Source: Elusimicrobiota bacterium | GTDB taxonomy: Bacteria > Elusimicrobiota > Elusimicrobia > FEN-1173 | Assembly: GCA_016706425.1 (NCBI GenBank) | Contig: JADJJR010000001.1 | Location: 310,001-374,000 of the forward strand | Length of the DNA stretch: 64,000 bases | Reading direction: 5' to 3' | Shown: positions 8,008 through 17,564 of the stretch, piece after piece | How positions within the stretch are numbered: position 1 is the stretch's first letter | How the letters are laid out: each line of letters begins with the position of its first letter | Translations under genes and position numbers: made by a program | Notes under the pieces: generated by a model | The model's input: only the letters and a program-made list of their open reading frames with translations | The model's database searches: none | What the model was told of the DNA's origin: nothing

Positions 8008-9216
8008 ATGAAGAACTATCGCCGCGTGGTCGTCGCCTATTCCGGGGGCCTGGACACCTCCGTGATGTTGCGTTGGATCAAAGAAAAATACAACTGCGAG
8101 GTCATCGCCTGTTGCGTGGACGTGGGGCAAGCCGAAGACTACCCCCGGTTGAAGAAACGCGCCCTGGCCACCGGGGCCTCCAAAGCCTACGTCATCGACG
8201 CCCGGGAGGAGTTCGTCACCGAGTGCCTCTGGCCCCAACTCAAGGCCCAGGCCCTCTACGAAGGCCGCTATTTGCTCGGGACCTCCATCGCCCGTCCGAT
8301 CATCGCCGAAAAAGTGGCCGAGATCGCCCGCAAGGAAAAGGCCGACGCCGTCAGCCACGGCGCCACGGGCAAGGGCAACGACCAGGTGCGGTTCGAACTG
8401 ACGTTCAAAGCCGTCGCCCCCGAACTCGGCATACTCGCCCCCTGGCGGGAGTGGGAGTTCAAAGGCCGGGAGGACGAGATCCAATACGCCCGGCGGCACA
8501 ACATCCCCGTGACGGTGACCAAGGCGAAACCCTATTCCTCCGACGCCAACCTCTGGCACATTTCCTACGAAGGCGGCGTGTTGGAGGACCCGGACCACCC
8601 GTACAAGGACGATATGTTCGAACTGACGGTATCGCCCGAAAAGGCGCCGAACCGGCCGGAATACGTTTCCATCGATTTCGTGAAGGGCGTCCCCGTGGCC
8701 GTGAACGGCAAAAACCTCAACCCCGTGACCCTGGTGCAGACGCTGAACAGGATCGCCGGGCGCAACGGCGTCGGCCGCATCGACATCGTTGAAAACCGGC
8801 TGGTGGGTATGAAATCCCGCGGTGTTTACGAGGCCCCGGCGGCGACCGTGTTGTATTTCGCCCACAAAGAGATCGAGTCCCTTGTCCTGGACCGCGACAC
8901 GGCCCACGCGAAGGAGCTCATCGGGCCCCGCTACGCCGAACTCGTCTACAACGGGCAGTGGCACACCCCCCTGCGCCGCGCGCTGGACGCGTTCATCGAC
9001 GACACGCAAAAATTCGTCACCGGGCGCGTCAAATTGAAACTTTACAAGGGGAACATCACCGTCCAAGGCCGCACGTCGCCCCATTCTCTCTATTGGCAGA
9101 AGCTCGCGAGCTTCGAAGCCGAGGACATCTACAACCAGGGGGACGCGGAGGGGTTTATCAACCTCTTCGGCTTGCCCATCAAAGTCGCCGCCCTGCTGCG
9201 CAAAGGGCGCGTGTAG
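8008..9216 (+). CDS. argG: Argininosuccinate synthase
   Basis: It joins citrulline and aspartate using ATP in the penultimate arginine step. The 402 residues match the family. The N-terminal P-loop-like AYSGGLDTSV, DVGQAEDY, LLGTSIARPIIA, SHGATGKGNDQVRFE and KPYSSDANLWHISYEGG are all canonical. It begins a new transcription unit with its own promoter and strong SD, and argH follows after 4 bp. Confidence 0.97.
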   Translation: MKNYRRVVVAYSGGLDTSVMLRWIKEKYNCEVIACCVDVGQAEDYPRLKKRALATGASKAYVIDAREEFVTECLWPQLKAQALYEGRYLLGTSIARPIIAEKVAEIARKEKADAVSHGATGKGNDQVRFELTFKAVAPELGILAPWREWEFKGREDEIQYARRHNIPVTVTKAKPYSSDANLWHISYEGGVLEDPDHPYKDDMFELTVSPEKAPNRPEYVSIDFVKGVPVAVNGKNLNPVTLVQTLNRIAGRNGVGRIDIVENRLVGMKSRGVYEAPAATVLYFAHKEIESLVLDRDTAHAKELIGPRYAELVYNGQWHTPLRRALDAFIDDTQKFVTGRVKLKLYKGNITVQGRTSPHSLYWQKLASFEAEDIYNQGDAEGFINLFGLPIKVAALLRKGRV

Positions 9217-9220
9217 GCCC

Positions 9221-10570
9221 ATGCCCCGACGACCGACGACGCCCGCGGAATTCGTCTCCTCCATCGCCTTCGACGGGCGTCTGGCGGCGCACGACCTCGC
9301 CGCGTCCATCGCCCACGTGGAGATGCTGGGCCGTCAAAAAATCGTGACGTCCTCCGAAGCCGCGAAGATCGTCGCCGGGCTGAAGCGGCTCGCGGCCCGG
9401 GTGGACAAAGGCGGGCGGCTCCTCAACGCCGAAGACGTGCACTACGCCATCGAAAAGTCGCTCTACAAAGAGATCGGGCCCCTGGGCGGGAAAATGCACA
9501 CGGCCCGCTCCCGCAACGACCAGACGGTCACGGCCCTGCGCCTTTATTTGCGCGACGTCGTCGACGGTATCTCCGCCCAATTGGCCGCGCTGGCCGCCGC
9601 CTTTGTCGATCAGGCGGAAAAGAACATCGCCACCGTCATGCCGGGTTACACCCATCTCCAGCCCGGCCAGCCGGTGCTCGCGGCGCATCCTTTCCTCGCC
9701 CACGCTTGGATGTTGGCCCGCGACCGGGAGCGTTTGGCCGACGTGCGCCGGCGGATCAACCGCCTGCCCCTGGGCGCCGCCGCCCTGGCCGGAACGACCT
9801 TCCCCATCGACCGGCGTTGGGTGGCCCGACGGCTGGGGTTCGACGGGGTGATTGAAAACGCCATGGACGCCGTCAGCGACCGGGACTTCGTGATCGAGTT
9901 GTTGGCCGCCCTGGCCCTGATCATGACGCACCTGTCGCGTTGGGCCGAAGAGTTGATTGTCTGGACCAACCCGTCCTTCGGGTTCGTCACCCTGGCCGAT
10001 CCCTTCGTGACGGGATCCTCCATCATGCCTCAAAAGCGGAACCCCGACATGGCCGAGTTGATCCGCGGCAAAACCGGACGGGTCTACGGGGCCTTGACGG
10101 CGCTGTTGACCTTGATGAAGGGAACCCCCCTGGCCTACAACCGGGATTTCCAAGAAGACAAGCCCGCGCTGTTCGACGCCGTCGACACCGTCCGGTCGGT
10201 CCTCGACGTGACGACGCCCATGACCCGCACGATGGTCGTGCACGGCGACCGCACGCGGGAGGCCTGCCGGTTGGGCCACCTGCTGGCCACCGACGTGGCC
10301 GACGCGCTCGCGCGCCGGGGCGTGCCGTTCCGGGAGGCCCACGGGGCCGTGGCCCGGGTGGTGCGCTACGCCGGCGAACACCGGCTGGGGCTGGAGGACG
10401 TTCCCCTGTCCGTTTGGCGCGACGTGACGCCGGCCGCCGGTCCTTGGATCAAGGACGTGTTGTCGATTGACCGGGCGGTGGCCGCGCGCCGCTCCCAAGG
10501 CGGCACCGCGCCCATCGAGGCCCGCCGCCAGATCGCCGCGTTGCGGCGTCTCCTGAGACTCCCCCGGTGA
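9221..10570 (+). CDS. argH: Argininosuccinate lyase
   Basis: It splits argininosuccinate into arginine and fumarate. At 449 residues it is family-sized. HTARSRNDQTVTALRLYLRD, PGYTHLQPGQPV and the fumarase/aspartase signature GSSIMPQKRNPD are present; that last loop carries the catalytic serine pair. The stop overlaps the GTG start of the TolC-like gene, which places an outer-membrane channel at the end of the arginine transcript. Confidence 0.97.
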   Translation: MPRRPTTPAEFVSSIAFDGRLAAHDLAASIAHVEMLGRQKIVTSSEAAKIVAGLKRLAARVDKGGRLLNAEDVHYAIEKSLYKEIGPLGGKMHTARSRNDQTVTALRLYLRDVVDGISAQLAALAAAFVDQAEKNIATVMPGYTHLQPGQPVLAAHPFLAHAWMLARDRERLADVRRRINRLPLGAAALAGTTFPIDRRWVARRLGFDGVIENAMDAVSDRDFVIELLAALALIMTHLSRWAEELIVWTNPSFGFVTLADPFVTGSSIMPQKRNPDMAELIRGKTGRVYGALTALLTLMKGTPLAYNRDFQEDKPALFDAVDTVRSVLDVTTPMTRTMVVHGDRTREACRLGHLLATDVADALARRGVPFREAHGAVARVVRYAGEHRLGLEDVPLSVWRDVTPAAGPWIKDVLSIDRAVAARRSQGGTAPIEARRQIAALRRLLRLPR

Positions 10571-11823
10571 AACGGTTTTTCCTCGCCTTCCTCCTCGGGG
10601 GCGCGGTCGCCCGCGCCGAAAACCCCGACCGGGTGTTCACGCTGGATCGGGCGGTGGTCACCGCGTTGCAAAACAACCCGGCCCTGGTGTCCGCCCGGCA
10701 CGACGTGCGCTCGGCGGACCTGCGGGTGGCGGAGGCCCGCGCGCATTTCCTGCCCACCTTGGGCGTCAACATGAACGCCACCCGTTTCCTGGCCGAGGAT
10801 CACGCCGTGTTGCCCTCGGATTTCGGTTCGACCGTCTTGAACCCGGTCGATGAGCCGGACAACTTTTTTTCGGGCCGGATCTATCTGCGCCAAACCCTTT
10901 ACAACGGCGGCCGCACCCGGGCCAACGTGCGGTTGGCCGAGGCGGCCCGGGACCAGGCCCGTGTGAAAGGCGAGGAGATCGAAGCCGCGGCCCGGGCCTC
11001 GACGACGGAAGTTTTTTACGAAGTGTTGTGGGCCGAGCAAGCCCTGCGGCTCGGCGAAGAAGCCCGCAAGGATTTGGAGCGATGGGCGCGGGGCGTCCGG
11101 GGCGACACGGCGGCCGAGGCCCTTTTGGAATCGCGCGCCGCGCGGTTGCGGCGGGAGCAGGCCGAGAGCCGCCGCCGACGGGACGCGGCCATTTTGGAAT
11201 TTCGCTCGGTTTTGGGCCTCGAACTGTACACGGAAGTCCGTTGCGTGGGGGAACTGTCGTCGTCGCCCCTGCGGGTCGACCTGCCCAAATTGTTGGCGCG
11301 GGCCCAGGACGCCCGGTTGGAAATCCGCGGCACCGAGTACCAGAGGGAAATGGACCGTCTTTCCGTGAACCTCTCCGAATCGGAACGGTTCCCCGTGATC
11401 GCCTTCGGGGCGGGCTACGAGCTCGGCAAAACCGAGTTTCCGCTTGATCGCTCCTATTGGAACGCGACCCTCAACGTCAACCTTCCGATCTTTGACGGTT
11501 TCGCCAGCCGGGCGCGCATTCGTCAGTCGCGGGTGGCCGTCCAACAAAACCGCGTCGCCCGGGCCGTGGTCCAGGACCGGGTCAACCGCGACGTCCGCGA
11601 GGCCCACGCCACGCTCCTGCACTGGCAAAGCGAAATGGCCGAACGGCGGGCCGACTGGGACCGCCTGGCGGACCTCGCCGGGAAGGCCGGGGATCGCGGG
11701 GCCGTCGCCCGCGCCGACCTCCGGTTGGAAGTGCTCGCCGCCGCGCGCGCCTATTGGGAAGCCGTTCACGGCCACCTCGTCGCCCGGGCGCGCCTTGAAA
11801 AAGCCGTGGGGGCGCCCCTGTGA
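10567..11823 (+). CDS. TolC-family outer membrane channel protein
   Basis: The 418-residue product begins with a short signal peptide (KRFFLAFLLGGAVARA, cleavage likely before ENPDRVF). It then shows the outer membrane efflux protein pattern: TLDRAVVTALQNNPALVSARHDVRSADLRVAEARAHFLPTL and the LRQTLYNGGRTRANVRLAEAARDQA block, with long alpha-helical hairpins repeated in the second half (NLPIFDGFASRARIRQSRVAVQQN). Such proteins form trimeric export ducts, which implies a diderm envelope. No RND pump or membrane-fusion partner is adjacent, so its exported substrate is unknown. Confidence 0.88.
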   Translation: MKRFFLAFLLGGAVARAENPDRVFTLDRAVVTALQNNPALVSARHDVRSADLRVAEARAHFLPTLGVNMNATRFLAEDHAVLPSDFGSTVLNPVDEPDNFFSGRIYLRQTLYNGGRTRANVRLAEAARDQARVKGEEIEAAARASTTEVFYEVLWAEQALRLGEEARKDLERWARGVRGDTAAEALLESRAARLRREQAESRRRRDAAILEFRSVLGLELYTEVRCVGELSSSPLRVDLPKLLARAQDARLEIRGTEYQREMDRLSVNLSESERFPVIAFGAGYELGKTEFPLDRSYWNATLNVNLPIFDGFASRARIRQSRVAVQQNRVARAVVQDRVNRDVREAHATLLHWQSEMAERRADWDRLADLAGKAGDRGAVARADLRLEVLAAARAYWEAVHGHLVARARLEKAVGAPL

Positions 11824-12785
11824 TCCGTCGCGCGCGGGTCGCGGCGCTGGTCGCGGTTTTGTCGGTTTTCGGCGCCGCCGTCCGGCCGGAAACGCCCGCG
11901 GCGGGCGACCTTTTGCGCGACGCTCTGTGGCTCAAGCACCGGGGGCGGCCCGCCGGCCAGCGGCCGCGGGTGGCGTTGGTGTTGTCCGGGGGCGGAGCGC
12001 GCGGTTTGGCGCACATCGGCGCCTTGAAAGTGTTGGCCCGGGAAAAAGTTCCTGTGGATCTCATCGTCGGGACCAGCGTTGGGTCCATCGTGGGCGCCCT
12101 CTACGCCGCGGAAGTGCCGGTGGACGAGATCGAAACCATGGCCGCCCGCGTGGGGTGGGACAAGCTGACCGACGTGTCGACCGCGCGCGTGGTGCGGCTC
12201 CTGGTGTCCGAGCGGCTCTTGTCGACGGCCAAGATGGAGGACTACCTCACGGCGCGCATCGGCCCCCGCGTTTTCGCGGATTTGAAAACGGAACTGGCCT
12301 GCGTGGCCGCGGACCTGCGCACGGGCGAGGAAATCATTTTGCGCGAAGGACCCGTGGCCCTGGCGGCCCGGGCCAGCGCCACCATGCCCGGGGTCTTCGA
12401 CCCGGTGCCCTACCGCCACCGCCTGTTGATCGACGGCGGGGTCGTCAACAACGTGCCCACCGACGTGGCGCGCCGGCTCGGCGCGGACATCGTGATTTGC
12501 GTTTACCCCGCGGCGGATTTCAGTCGGCACAACGTCACCAACGTTCTTTCGACGCTGATGCAGGCGCTGTACATCCAAGGGCAGGTGATTTCGGAGGAGC
12601 GGTTGAAGCTCGCGGACCTGGTGATCCGGCCCGACGTCGCCGACATCTCGGCTTCGGAGCTCGGCCGCTCGCGGGAAGCCATGGACGCCGGCCAGCGCGC
12701 CGCCGAAGCGGCCCTGCCCGAGATCAAAAACGTTCTGGCGGCGAAATTTTTGGAGCGCGCGGCGCGCGGGGCGGGTCCACGGTGA
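11820..12785 (+). CDS. Patatin-like phospholipase (RssA/NTE family)
   Basis: This is a Ser-Asp dyad lipid acyl hydrolase. After a hydrophobic N-terminus (VAALVAVLSVFGAAV, probable signal or anchor), the oxyanion loop LSGGGARGLAHIG, nucleophile elbow GTSVG and Asp motif DGGVVNNVP are all intact, so activity is expected. The length is 321 residues. It starts at GTG in a GTGA overlap with the TolC-like gene, and the TPR gene starts inside its stop. The three probably form an envelope-associated unit, perhaps handling lipid turnover or export. Confidence 0.88.
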   Translation: MIRRARVAALVAVLSVFGAAVRPETPAAGDLLRDALWLKHRGRPAGQRPRVALVLSGGGARGLAHIGALKVLAREKVPVDLIVGTSVGSIVGALYAAEVPVDEIETMAARVGWDKLTDVSTARVVRLLVSERLLSTAKMEDYLTARIGPRVFADLKTELACVAADLRTGEEIILREGPVALAARASATMPGVFDPVPYRHRLLIDGGVVNNVPTDVARRLGADIVICVYPAADFSRHNVTNVLSTLMQALYIQGQVISEERLKLADLVIRPDVADISASELGRSREAMDAGQRAAEAALPEIKNVLAAKFLERAARGAGPR

Positions 12786-13714
12786 AGCGCGTCGCGGTCG
12801 CGCTCGCGTTCCTCGGGGTTTGGACGGGTTCCCTTCCCGCGCAAACGGCCCGCGGCCGGGAGGCCTTGGCGGCCGAGGGCGAGGCGTTGTTCCGGGCCCA
12901 AAAATTCGGCGAAGCCCGCGGAAAATGGGAAGCCGCCCTCGCGGGCGCCTCCCGCCGACAGGCGCGCCGTTGGCGCCCCTGGGTGGGCCGGGCCTTGGAG
13001 GCCGAGGGCAATTTTCAAAAAGCGCTGACCGCCTATCAAGACGCCCACGACTTGGACCCGCGCCGGGTGGACGGTTTGGTGGATCTGGCGCGGCTGTACG
13101 ACACCGTGGGCCTGGACGAACAGGCGTTGCGTCTTTTCGAAAAAGCCCGCGCACGGGATCCCCACCGGCGGGACATCGCCCTGGCCCTGGGCCGCCTGTG
13201 TTTCGAAGCCGGTCGGCTCGACGACGCGCGGAAGTTGGCGGGGACGGCGGGCGGGGCGGACGCGCGCGATTTGGCCGCGCAAACCCTCCTGGCCCGGATC
13301 GACGAGGCCGAAGGCGATCTGGCCTCCGCCGCGCAGAGATGGGAATCGATTTTGAACCAGAGCCCGTCGGTGGAAGGGGATTTCGCCCTCGGCCGTTTGT
13401 GGGCCCGGCAGGACGCCCTCGATTTGGCCGACATGGCTTTTGCCCGGGCCGATCGACCGGGCGCGGCGACCCCGGCTCTGGTTTTTGAACGGGCGGTCAT
13501 CGCTTGGCGGCGCAACGACGGGGTTCGCCTGGAGGGTTTGTTGAAACGGCTCGAGTCCGAGGCCCCGGGCTATTTCCCCGGGCGGGGATTGGCGGCCCTG
13601 GTCGCCATCGAGCGCGGCGACAGGGACCGGGCGCGCGCGGTGTTGCGCAACGCTTTCCCGCCGGACCCCGCTTCGGAAAAATGGTTGGCCGTTTTGGAAT
13701 CGCTATTAAAATGA
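12782..13714 (+). CDS. Secreted or periplasmic TPR-repeat protein
   Basis: The start is GTG in a GTGA overlap, giving 310 residues with a signal peptide (KRVAVALAFLGVWTGSLPAQ). Tandem helix-turn-helix repeats of TPR type follow: AEGEALFRAQKFGEARGKWEAAL, GNFQKALTAYQDAHDLDP, GLDEQALRLFEKARARDP, EGDLASAAQRWESIL. TPRs mediate protein-protein contacts, and no enzyme motif is seen. Its position behind the channel and lipase genes suggests a scaffold for them. The stop overlaps the lysA ATG. Confidence 0.75.
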   Translation: MKRVAVALAFLGVWTGSLPAQTARGREALAAEGEALFRAQKFGEARGKWEAALAGASRRQARRWRPWVGRALEAEGNFQKALTAYQDAHDLDPRRVDGLVDLARLYDTVGLDEQALRLFEKARARDPHRRDIALALGRLCFEAGRLDDARKLAGTAGGADARDLAAQTLLARIDEAEGDLASAAQRWESILNQSPSVEGDFALGRLWARQDALDLADMAFARADRPGAATPALVFERAVIAWRRNDGVRLEGLLKRLESEAPGYFPGRGLAALVAIERGDRDRARAVLRNAFPPDPASEKWLAVLESLLK

Positions 13715-14994
13715 GCGAGGTGCGCGTGCGGAATCCTTACGAGACGTTTCGTTACGTCGGAAAAGATTTGTTCGTGGAGGGGCGGCGGTTGGCGGATTTG
13801 GCCGCCCGGTGGGGGACCCCCTTGTACGTTTATTCCGCCGCCAAGATCCGCGCGCAGTTCCGGCGGTTCGATCGGGCCTTCGCGGCGGTGCCGCACACCG
13901 TGTGTTACGCCCTCAAGGCCAACAGCAACCTCGGCGTGGTCAACGTTCTGGCCCGCGAAGGGGCGGGGGCCGACATCGTTTCCGGCGGGGAATTGGCCCG
14001 GGCGCTCAAGGCCGGCGTGCCCGCCGCGCGGATCGTTTTTTCCGGCGTGGGGAAGACCGAGCCGGAAATGGTCGCCGCCCTGAAAGCCGGGATCCTCATG
14101 TTCAACATCGAGTCCGCCGAGGAACTGGGCGCCCTCGACCGGGTGGCCGCGCGCCTGCGGCGGGCCGCGCCGGTCTCGGTCCGCGTCAACCCCAACGTCG
14201 TGGTCGACACCCACCACCACATCACGACCGGGCGGGCGGAGAACAAGTTCGGGGTGTCCATCGGCGAAGCGGAAAAATTGTACCGCTGGGCCGCGCAGCG
14301 GCCTTGGTTGCGCGTGGTGGGTCTTCAAGCGCACATCGGATCGCAGTTGTTGGACGTCCGTCCCTACGGGGAAACCTTGGACAAATTGCTCGCGTTGATG
14401 GCCCGGCTGGAAAAGGCCGGGATTTTCCTGCACGTCCTGGATCTGGGCGGCGGCCTGGGCGTCGCCTACAAAAACGACCGCTCCGCCGACCCGGCCGCCT
14501 TGGCGCGGGAGTTGCTGCCGCGCCTCAAAAACCGAAACGTCCGGTTGCTGTTCGAGCCGGGGCGTTTCCTCGTGGCCGAGGCGGGCTGTCTGCTGACGCG
14601 CGTGCTTTACCGCAAGGAGCCCGGCCACAAAAACTTTGTCATCGTCGACGCGGCCATGAACGACTTGGCGCGGCCGGCGCTCTACGACGCGCACCACCCG
14701 ATATGGCCCACGCGAAAATCCCGCGGCGGTTCCTACGTGGCCGACGTCGTCGGCCCCATTTGCGAATCGGGGGATTACCTGGCCAAGGCCCGCGCCGTGC
14801 CCCGCCCGAAAGCGGGGGACCTCTGGGCCGTCATGGCGGCGGGGGCCTACGGGTTTTCCATGAGTTCGCAATACAACACGCGGCCGCGCGCGGCCGAGGT
14901 GCTGGTGGACGGGGCGAAGGCCCACCTCATTCGCCGACGGGAAACCCTGGCCGACCTGACGCGGGGCGAAAGCCTGCCGGGGGGGCGCCCGTGA
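13711..14994 (+). CDS. lysA: Diaminopimelate decarboxylase
   Basis: It decarboxylates meso-DAP to lysine with PLP. The start at ATG 13711 overlaps the previous stop and gives 427 residues. The alanine-racemase-like barrel shows YALKANSN with the PLP lysine (K69), GADIVSGGEL, NPNVVVDTHHHITTG, HIGSQL, LDLGGGLGV and EPGRFLVAEAG. The C-terminal domain has VVGPICESGDYLAKAR and GAYGFSMSSQYNTRPRAAEVLV, whose Cys and Tyr complete the site across the dimer. It heads a DAP cluster with dapF, dapA and dapB. Confidence 0.96.
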   Translation: MSEVRVRNPYETFRYVGKDLFVEGRRLADLAARWGTPLYVYSAAKIRAQFRRFDRAFAAVPHTVCYALKANSNLGVVNVLAREGAGADIVSGGELARALKAGVPAARIVFSGVGKTEPEMVAALKAGILMFNIESAEELGALDRVAARLRRAAPVSVRVNPNVVVDTHHHITTGRAENKFGVSIGEAEKLYRWAAQRPWLRVVGLQAHIGSQLLDVRPYGETLDKLLALMARLEKAGIFLHVLDLGGGLGVAYKNDRSADPAALARELLPRLKNRNVRLLFEPGRFLVAEAGCLLTRVLYRKEPGHKNFVIVDAAMNDLARPALYDAHHPIWPTRKSRGGSYVADVVGPICESGDYLAKARAVPRPKAGDLWAVMAAGAYGFSMSSQYNTRPRAAEVLVDGAKAHLIRRRETLADLTRGESLPGGRP

Positions 14995-15848
14995 AGAATC
15001 TCGCGTTCACCAAAATGCACGGGACGGGCAACGATTTCGTCATGCTTGACGGCGTTCGGCGGCCGGTGCGGGTGACCCCCGCCCTGGCGCGCGCGCTGTG
15101 CGACCGCCGGTTCGGGGTCGGCGCCGACCAGGTGTTGGTTCTGGAAAAATCCGCCGTGGCGGATTTCCGCATGCGGATTTACAACGCCGACGGCTCCCAA
15201 GTGGAAATGTGCGGCAACGGCATTCGTTGCCTGGCGCTCTTCGCCCGCGAGCGGGGTCACACCCGCCAAACTTCCTTCACGGTGGAGACCCTGGGCGGCG
15301 TCAAGCGCCCCACGGTCCAGGGGACGCGGGTTCGCGTCGACATGGGGGAGCCGGTGTTGGACGCCGCGCGGATACCGACCCGCGCCGTCGGGCGGGTGTT
15401 GGAGCGTCCGTTGTCCAAAACCCTGGGGGCCGCGGCGCGGACCGTCTTGGGGCGCGCCGGCCGAACCCTGACGGGAACGGCCGTTTCCATGGGGAACCCG
15501 CACTTCGTGATTTTTGTCGACGAAGCCCCGAACGTGCCCCTGGTCGCCTGGGGTCCGGCGATCGAGAGGGACGGGTTCTTCCCGCGCCGCGCGAACGTGG
15601 AGTTCGTGACGGTGGAAAACCCGGACCGCGCGGTGGTCCGCGTCTGGGAGCGCGGCAGCGGCGCCACCCTCGCCTGCGGCACCGGGGCCTGCGCGGTGGG
15701 GGTGGCGGGGGTGTTGACCGGCCGTCTGCACCGTCGGGTGACTTTGTCTTTGCCGGGCGGGGCGCTCGAGGTGGAATGGGCCCCCGACAACCATGTCTAT
15801 TTAAACGGCCCCGCCGCGTTCGTTTTTGACGGCGTTTGGCGTTCTTAG
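14991..15848 (+). CDS. dapF: Diaminopimelate epimerase
   Basis: It interconverts LL- and meso-DAP without a cofactor, using two cysteines. Both are present: MCGNGIRC and ACGTGACAV. KMHGTGNDFVMLD at the N-terminus and GNPHFVIFVDE in the middle are also diagnostic. GTG 14991 overlaps the lysA stop and gives 285 residues. Since dapL makes LL-DAP directly, this epimerase links that route to LysA and peptidoglycan. Confidence 0.96.
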   Translation: MKNLAFTKMHGTGNDFVMLDGVRRPVRVTPALARALCDRRFGVGADQVLVLEKSAVADFRMRIYNADGSQVEMCGNGIRCLALFARERGHTRQTSFTVETLGGVKRPTVQGTRVRVDMGEPVLDAARIPTRAVGRVLERPLSKTLGAAARTVLGRAGRTLTGTAVSMGNPHFVIFVDEAPNVPLVAWGPAIERDGFFPRRANVEFVTVENPDRAVVRVWERGSGATLACGTGACAVGVAGVLTGRLHRRVTLSLPGGALEVEWAPDNHVYLNGPAAFVFDGVWRS

Positions 15849-15868
15849 GGATCAACAAGGAGAGCCTT

Positions 15869-16771
15869 ATGTTTGAAGGATCCGCGGTCGCGCTGGTCAC
15901 CCCGTTTAAGAACAACGCGGTGGACGAGCAAAAATTAAAAGAATTGGTGGAATTCCAAATCGCCGGGGGAACCCGAACCATCGTGCCCTGCGGCACCACC
16001 GGGGAAACCTCGACCCTGTCCCACGAAGAGCACAACCGCGTCGTGGAGCTCACCGTCAAATTCGTCAACAAACGGGCGCGCGTTTTGGCCGGCACCGGCT
16101 CCAACGCGACCCAGGAAGCCATCGAGCTGACGCGTCACGCCAAGGCGGTGGGCGCCGACGGGACACTCCAGATCACGCCCTATTACAACAAACCCACCCA
16201 GCGGGGCTTGGCGGACCATTTCAAAGCCATCGCCGAGGCGGTGGATTTGCCCATCGTTCTCTACAACGTCCCCGGCCGGACGGGGGTCAACATGCTGCCT
16301 TCCACCGTTGTGGACCTTGTTCGGTCCTGTCCCCGGGTGGTCGGCATCAAGGAGGCCTCGGGCAACATCGATCAGAGCACCGAAATCATCCAGGCCCTGG
16401 GGCCGGTTTTCGAGGTCCTTTCGGGCGACGATTCCCTCACGTTGCCGATCCTGGCCGTGGGCGGCAAGGGGGTTGTGTCGGTCGTGGCGAACCTGGTGCC
16501 CGGCGACGTTTCCGGCCTTTGCGCGGCCTGGGAAAAAGGCGACACGGCGGACGCCGCGCGGCGTCATCTCAAACTCTATCCCCTCTGCCGCGCCATGTTC
16601 CTGGAGACCAACCCCATCCCCGTCAAAACCGCCATGGGGTGGTTGGACCTCTGCGAGCCGGACATGCGGTTGCCGTTGACGCCCCTGGAAAAGGGCAACG
16701 CGGAAAAACTGGAAAAAGCGCTGCGCGATTACGGGCTGGTGGGCCCGCGACGCCGGCACGCGGGGTGCTGA
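15869..16771 (+). CDS. dapA: 4-hydroxy-tetrahydrodipicolinate synthase
   Basis: It condenses pyruvate and aspartate semialdehyde. The chosen ATG 15869 is preceded by an AAGGAGA Shine-Dalgarno at about 15857-15863 and gives 300 residues, starting MFEGSAVALVTPF as in the family. GTTGETSTLSHEEH, YYNKPTQRGL, YNVPGRTGVNM and GIKEASGN with the Schiff-base lysine at position 161 are all present. It is followed after 1 bp by dapB. Confidence 0.96.
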   Translation: MFEGSAVALVTPFKNNAVDEQKLKELVEFQIAGGTRTIVPCGTTGETSTLSHEEHNRVVELTVKFVNKRARVLAGTGSNATQEAIELTRHAKAVGADGTLQITPYYNKPTQRGLADHFKAIAEAVDLPIVLYNVPGRTGVNMLPSTVVDLVRSCPRVVGIKEASGNIDQSTEIIQALGPVFEVLSGDDSLTLPILAVGGKGVVSVVANLVPGDVSGLCAAWEKGDTADAARRHLKLYPLCRAMFLETNPIPVKTAMGWLDLCEPDMRLPLTPLEKGNAEKLEKALRDYGLVGPRRRHAGC

Positions 16772-16772
16772 C

Positions 16773-17564
16773 ATGTTGAAACTTGGGATCATCGGCGCGG
16801 GTGGACGGATGGGCCAGGCTATCATTGATCTGGCCTCAAAAGATTCGGGGATCGTTTTGTCGGCGCTTGTGGAATCCAGTGGCAGCCATATAATCGGGCG
16901 GGAGGTTCACAAGATCCGAGTCATCGATGACGTTAAGGCCGCGTTGAGAACAGTCGACGCAATGATCGATTTTACTGTGCCCCAACTCAGCGCCGCCCAC
17001 GCCGAACTTGCCGCGGGCTCGAACATTCCTCTTGTTGTCGGCACCACCGGCTTGATGGAGCAAGACTTGGTCCGGGTCAGGGAAGCCGCTAAACGCGTTG
17101 CTATTGTTCAATCCCCCAACATGAGCCTTTCGGCGAACGTGCTGTTTGAGGTCGCCGAACGGGTCGCGGCCCTGTTGCCCGGTTACGACGCCGAGGTCAC
17201 CGAGATCCACCACAACTTGAAAAAAGACGCGCCCTCCGGGACGGCCAAACGCCTGGCCGAAAGCGTGCGCCGGGGCCGCCAAAAGGGCCGCTTCGTGTTC
17301 GGCCGCGAGGGATTGGTCGGGGAACGCAAAGCCGACGAGATCGGCATCCACGCCGTGCGCGGCGGCGACGTCGTGGGCGACCACACGGTGCTGTTTTTGG
17401 GGGACGGCGAGCGGATTGAGCTCGTCCACCGCGTGACCTCCCGCACGGCCTTCGCCGCCGGGGCGATCGCCGCCGCGAAATGGGCCGTGGGAAAACCCGC
17501 GGGCCTTTACGACATGGCGGACGTTTTGGGATTGGCGAAAGCCGATTTGCGGGGGAAAAAGTAG
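16773..17564 (+). CDS. dapB: 4-hydroxy-tetrahydrodipicolinate reductase
   Basis: It reduces the DapA product with NAD(P)H. The 263 residues carry GIIGAGGRMGQAI (nucleotide-binding), DFTVPQ, VVGTTG, the catalytic EIHHNLKKDAPSGTA and a C-terminal substrate region RVTSRTAFAAGAI. The first part (about 16786-17110) uses codons rare elsewhere here (AGA, AGG, ATA, ACA, CTT, ACT), while the rest looks native, as though the 5' half came from another lineage by recombination. The 3' end overlaps the convergent membrane gene by 58 bp. Confidence 0.95.
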   Translation: MLKLGIIGAGGRMGQAIIDLASKDSGIVLSALVESSGSHIIGREVHKIRVIDDVKAALRTVDAMIDFTVPQLSAAHAELAAGSNIPLVVGTTGLMEQDLVRVREAAKRVAIVQSPNMSLSANVLFEVAERVAALLPGYDAEVTEIHHNLKKDAPSGTAKRLAESVRRGRQKGRFVFGREGLVGERKADEIGIHAVRGGDVVGDHTVLFLGDGERIELVHRVTSRTAFAAGAIAAAKWAVGKPAGLYDMADVLGLAKADLRGKK

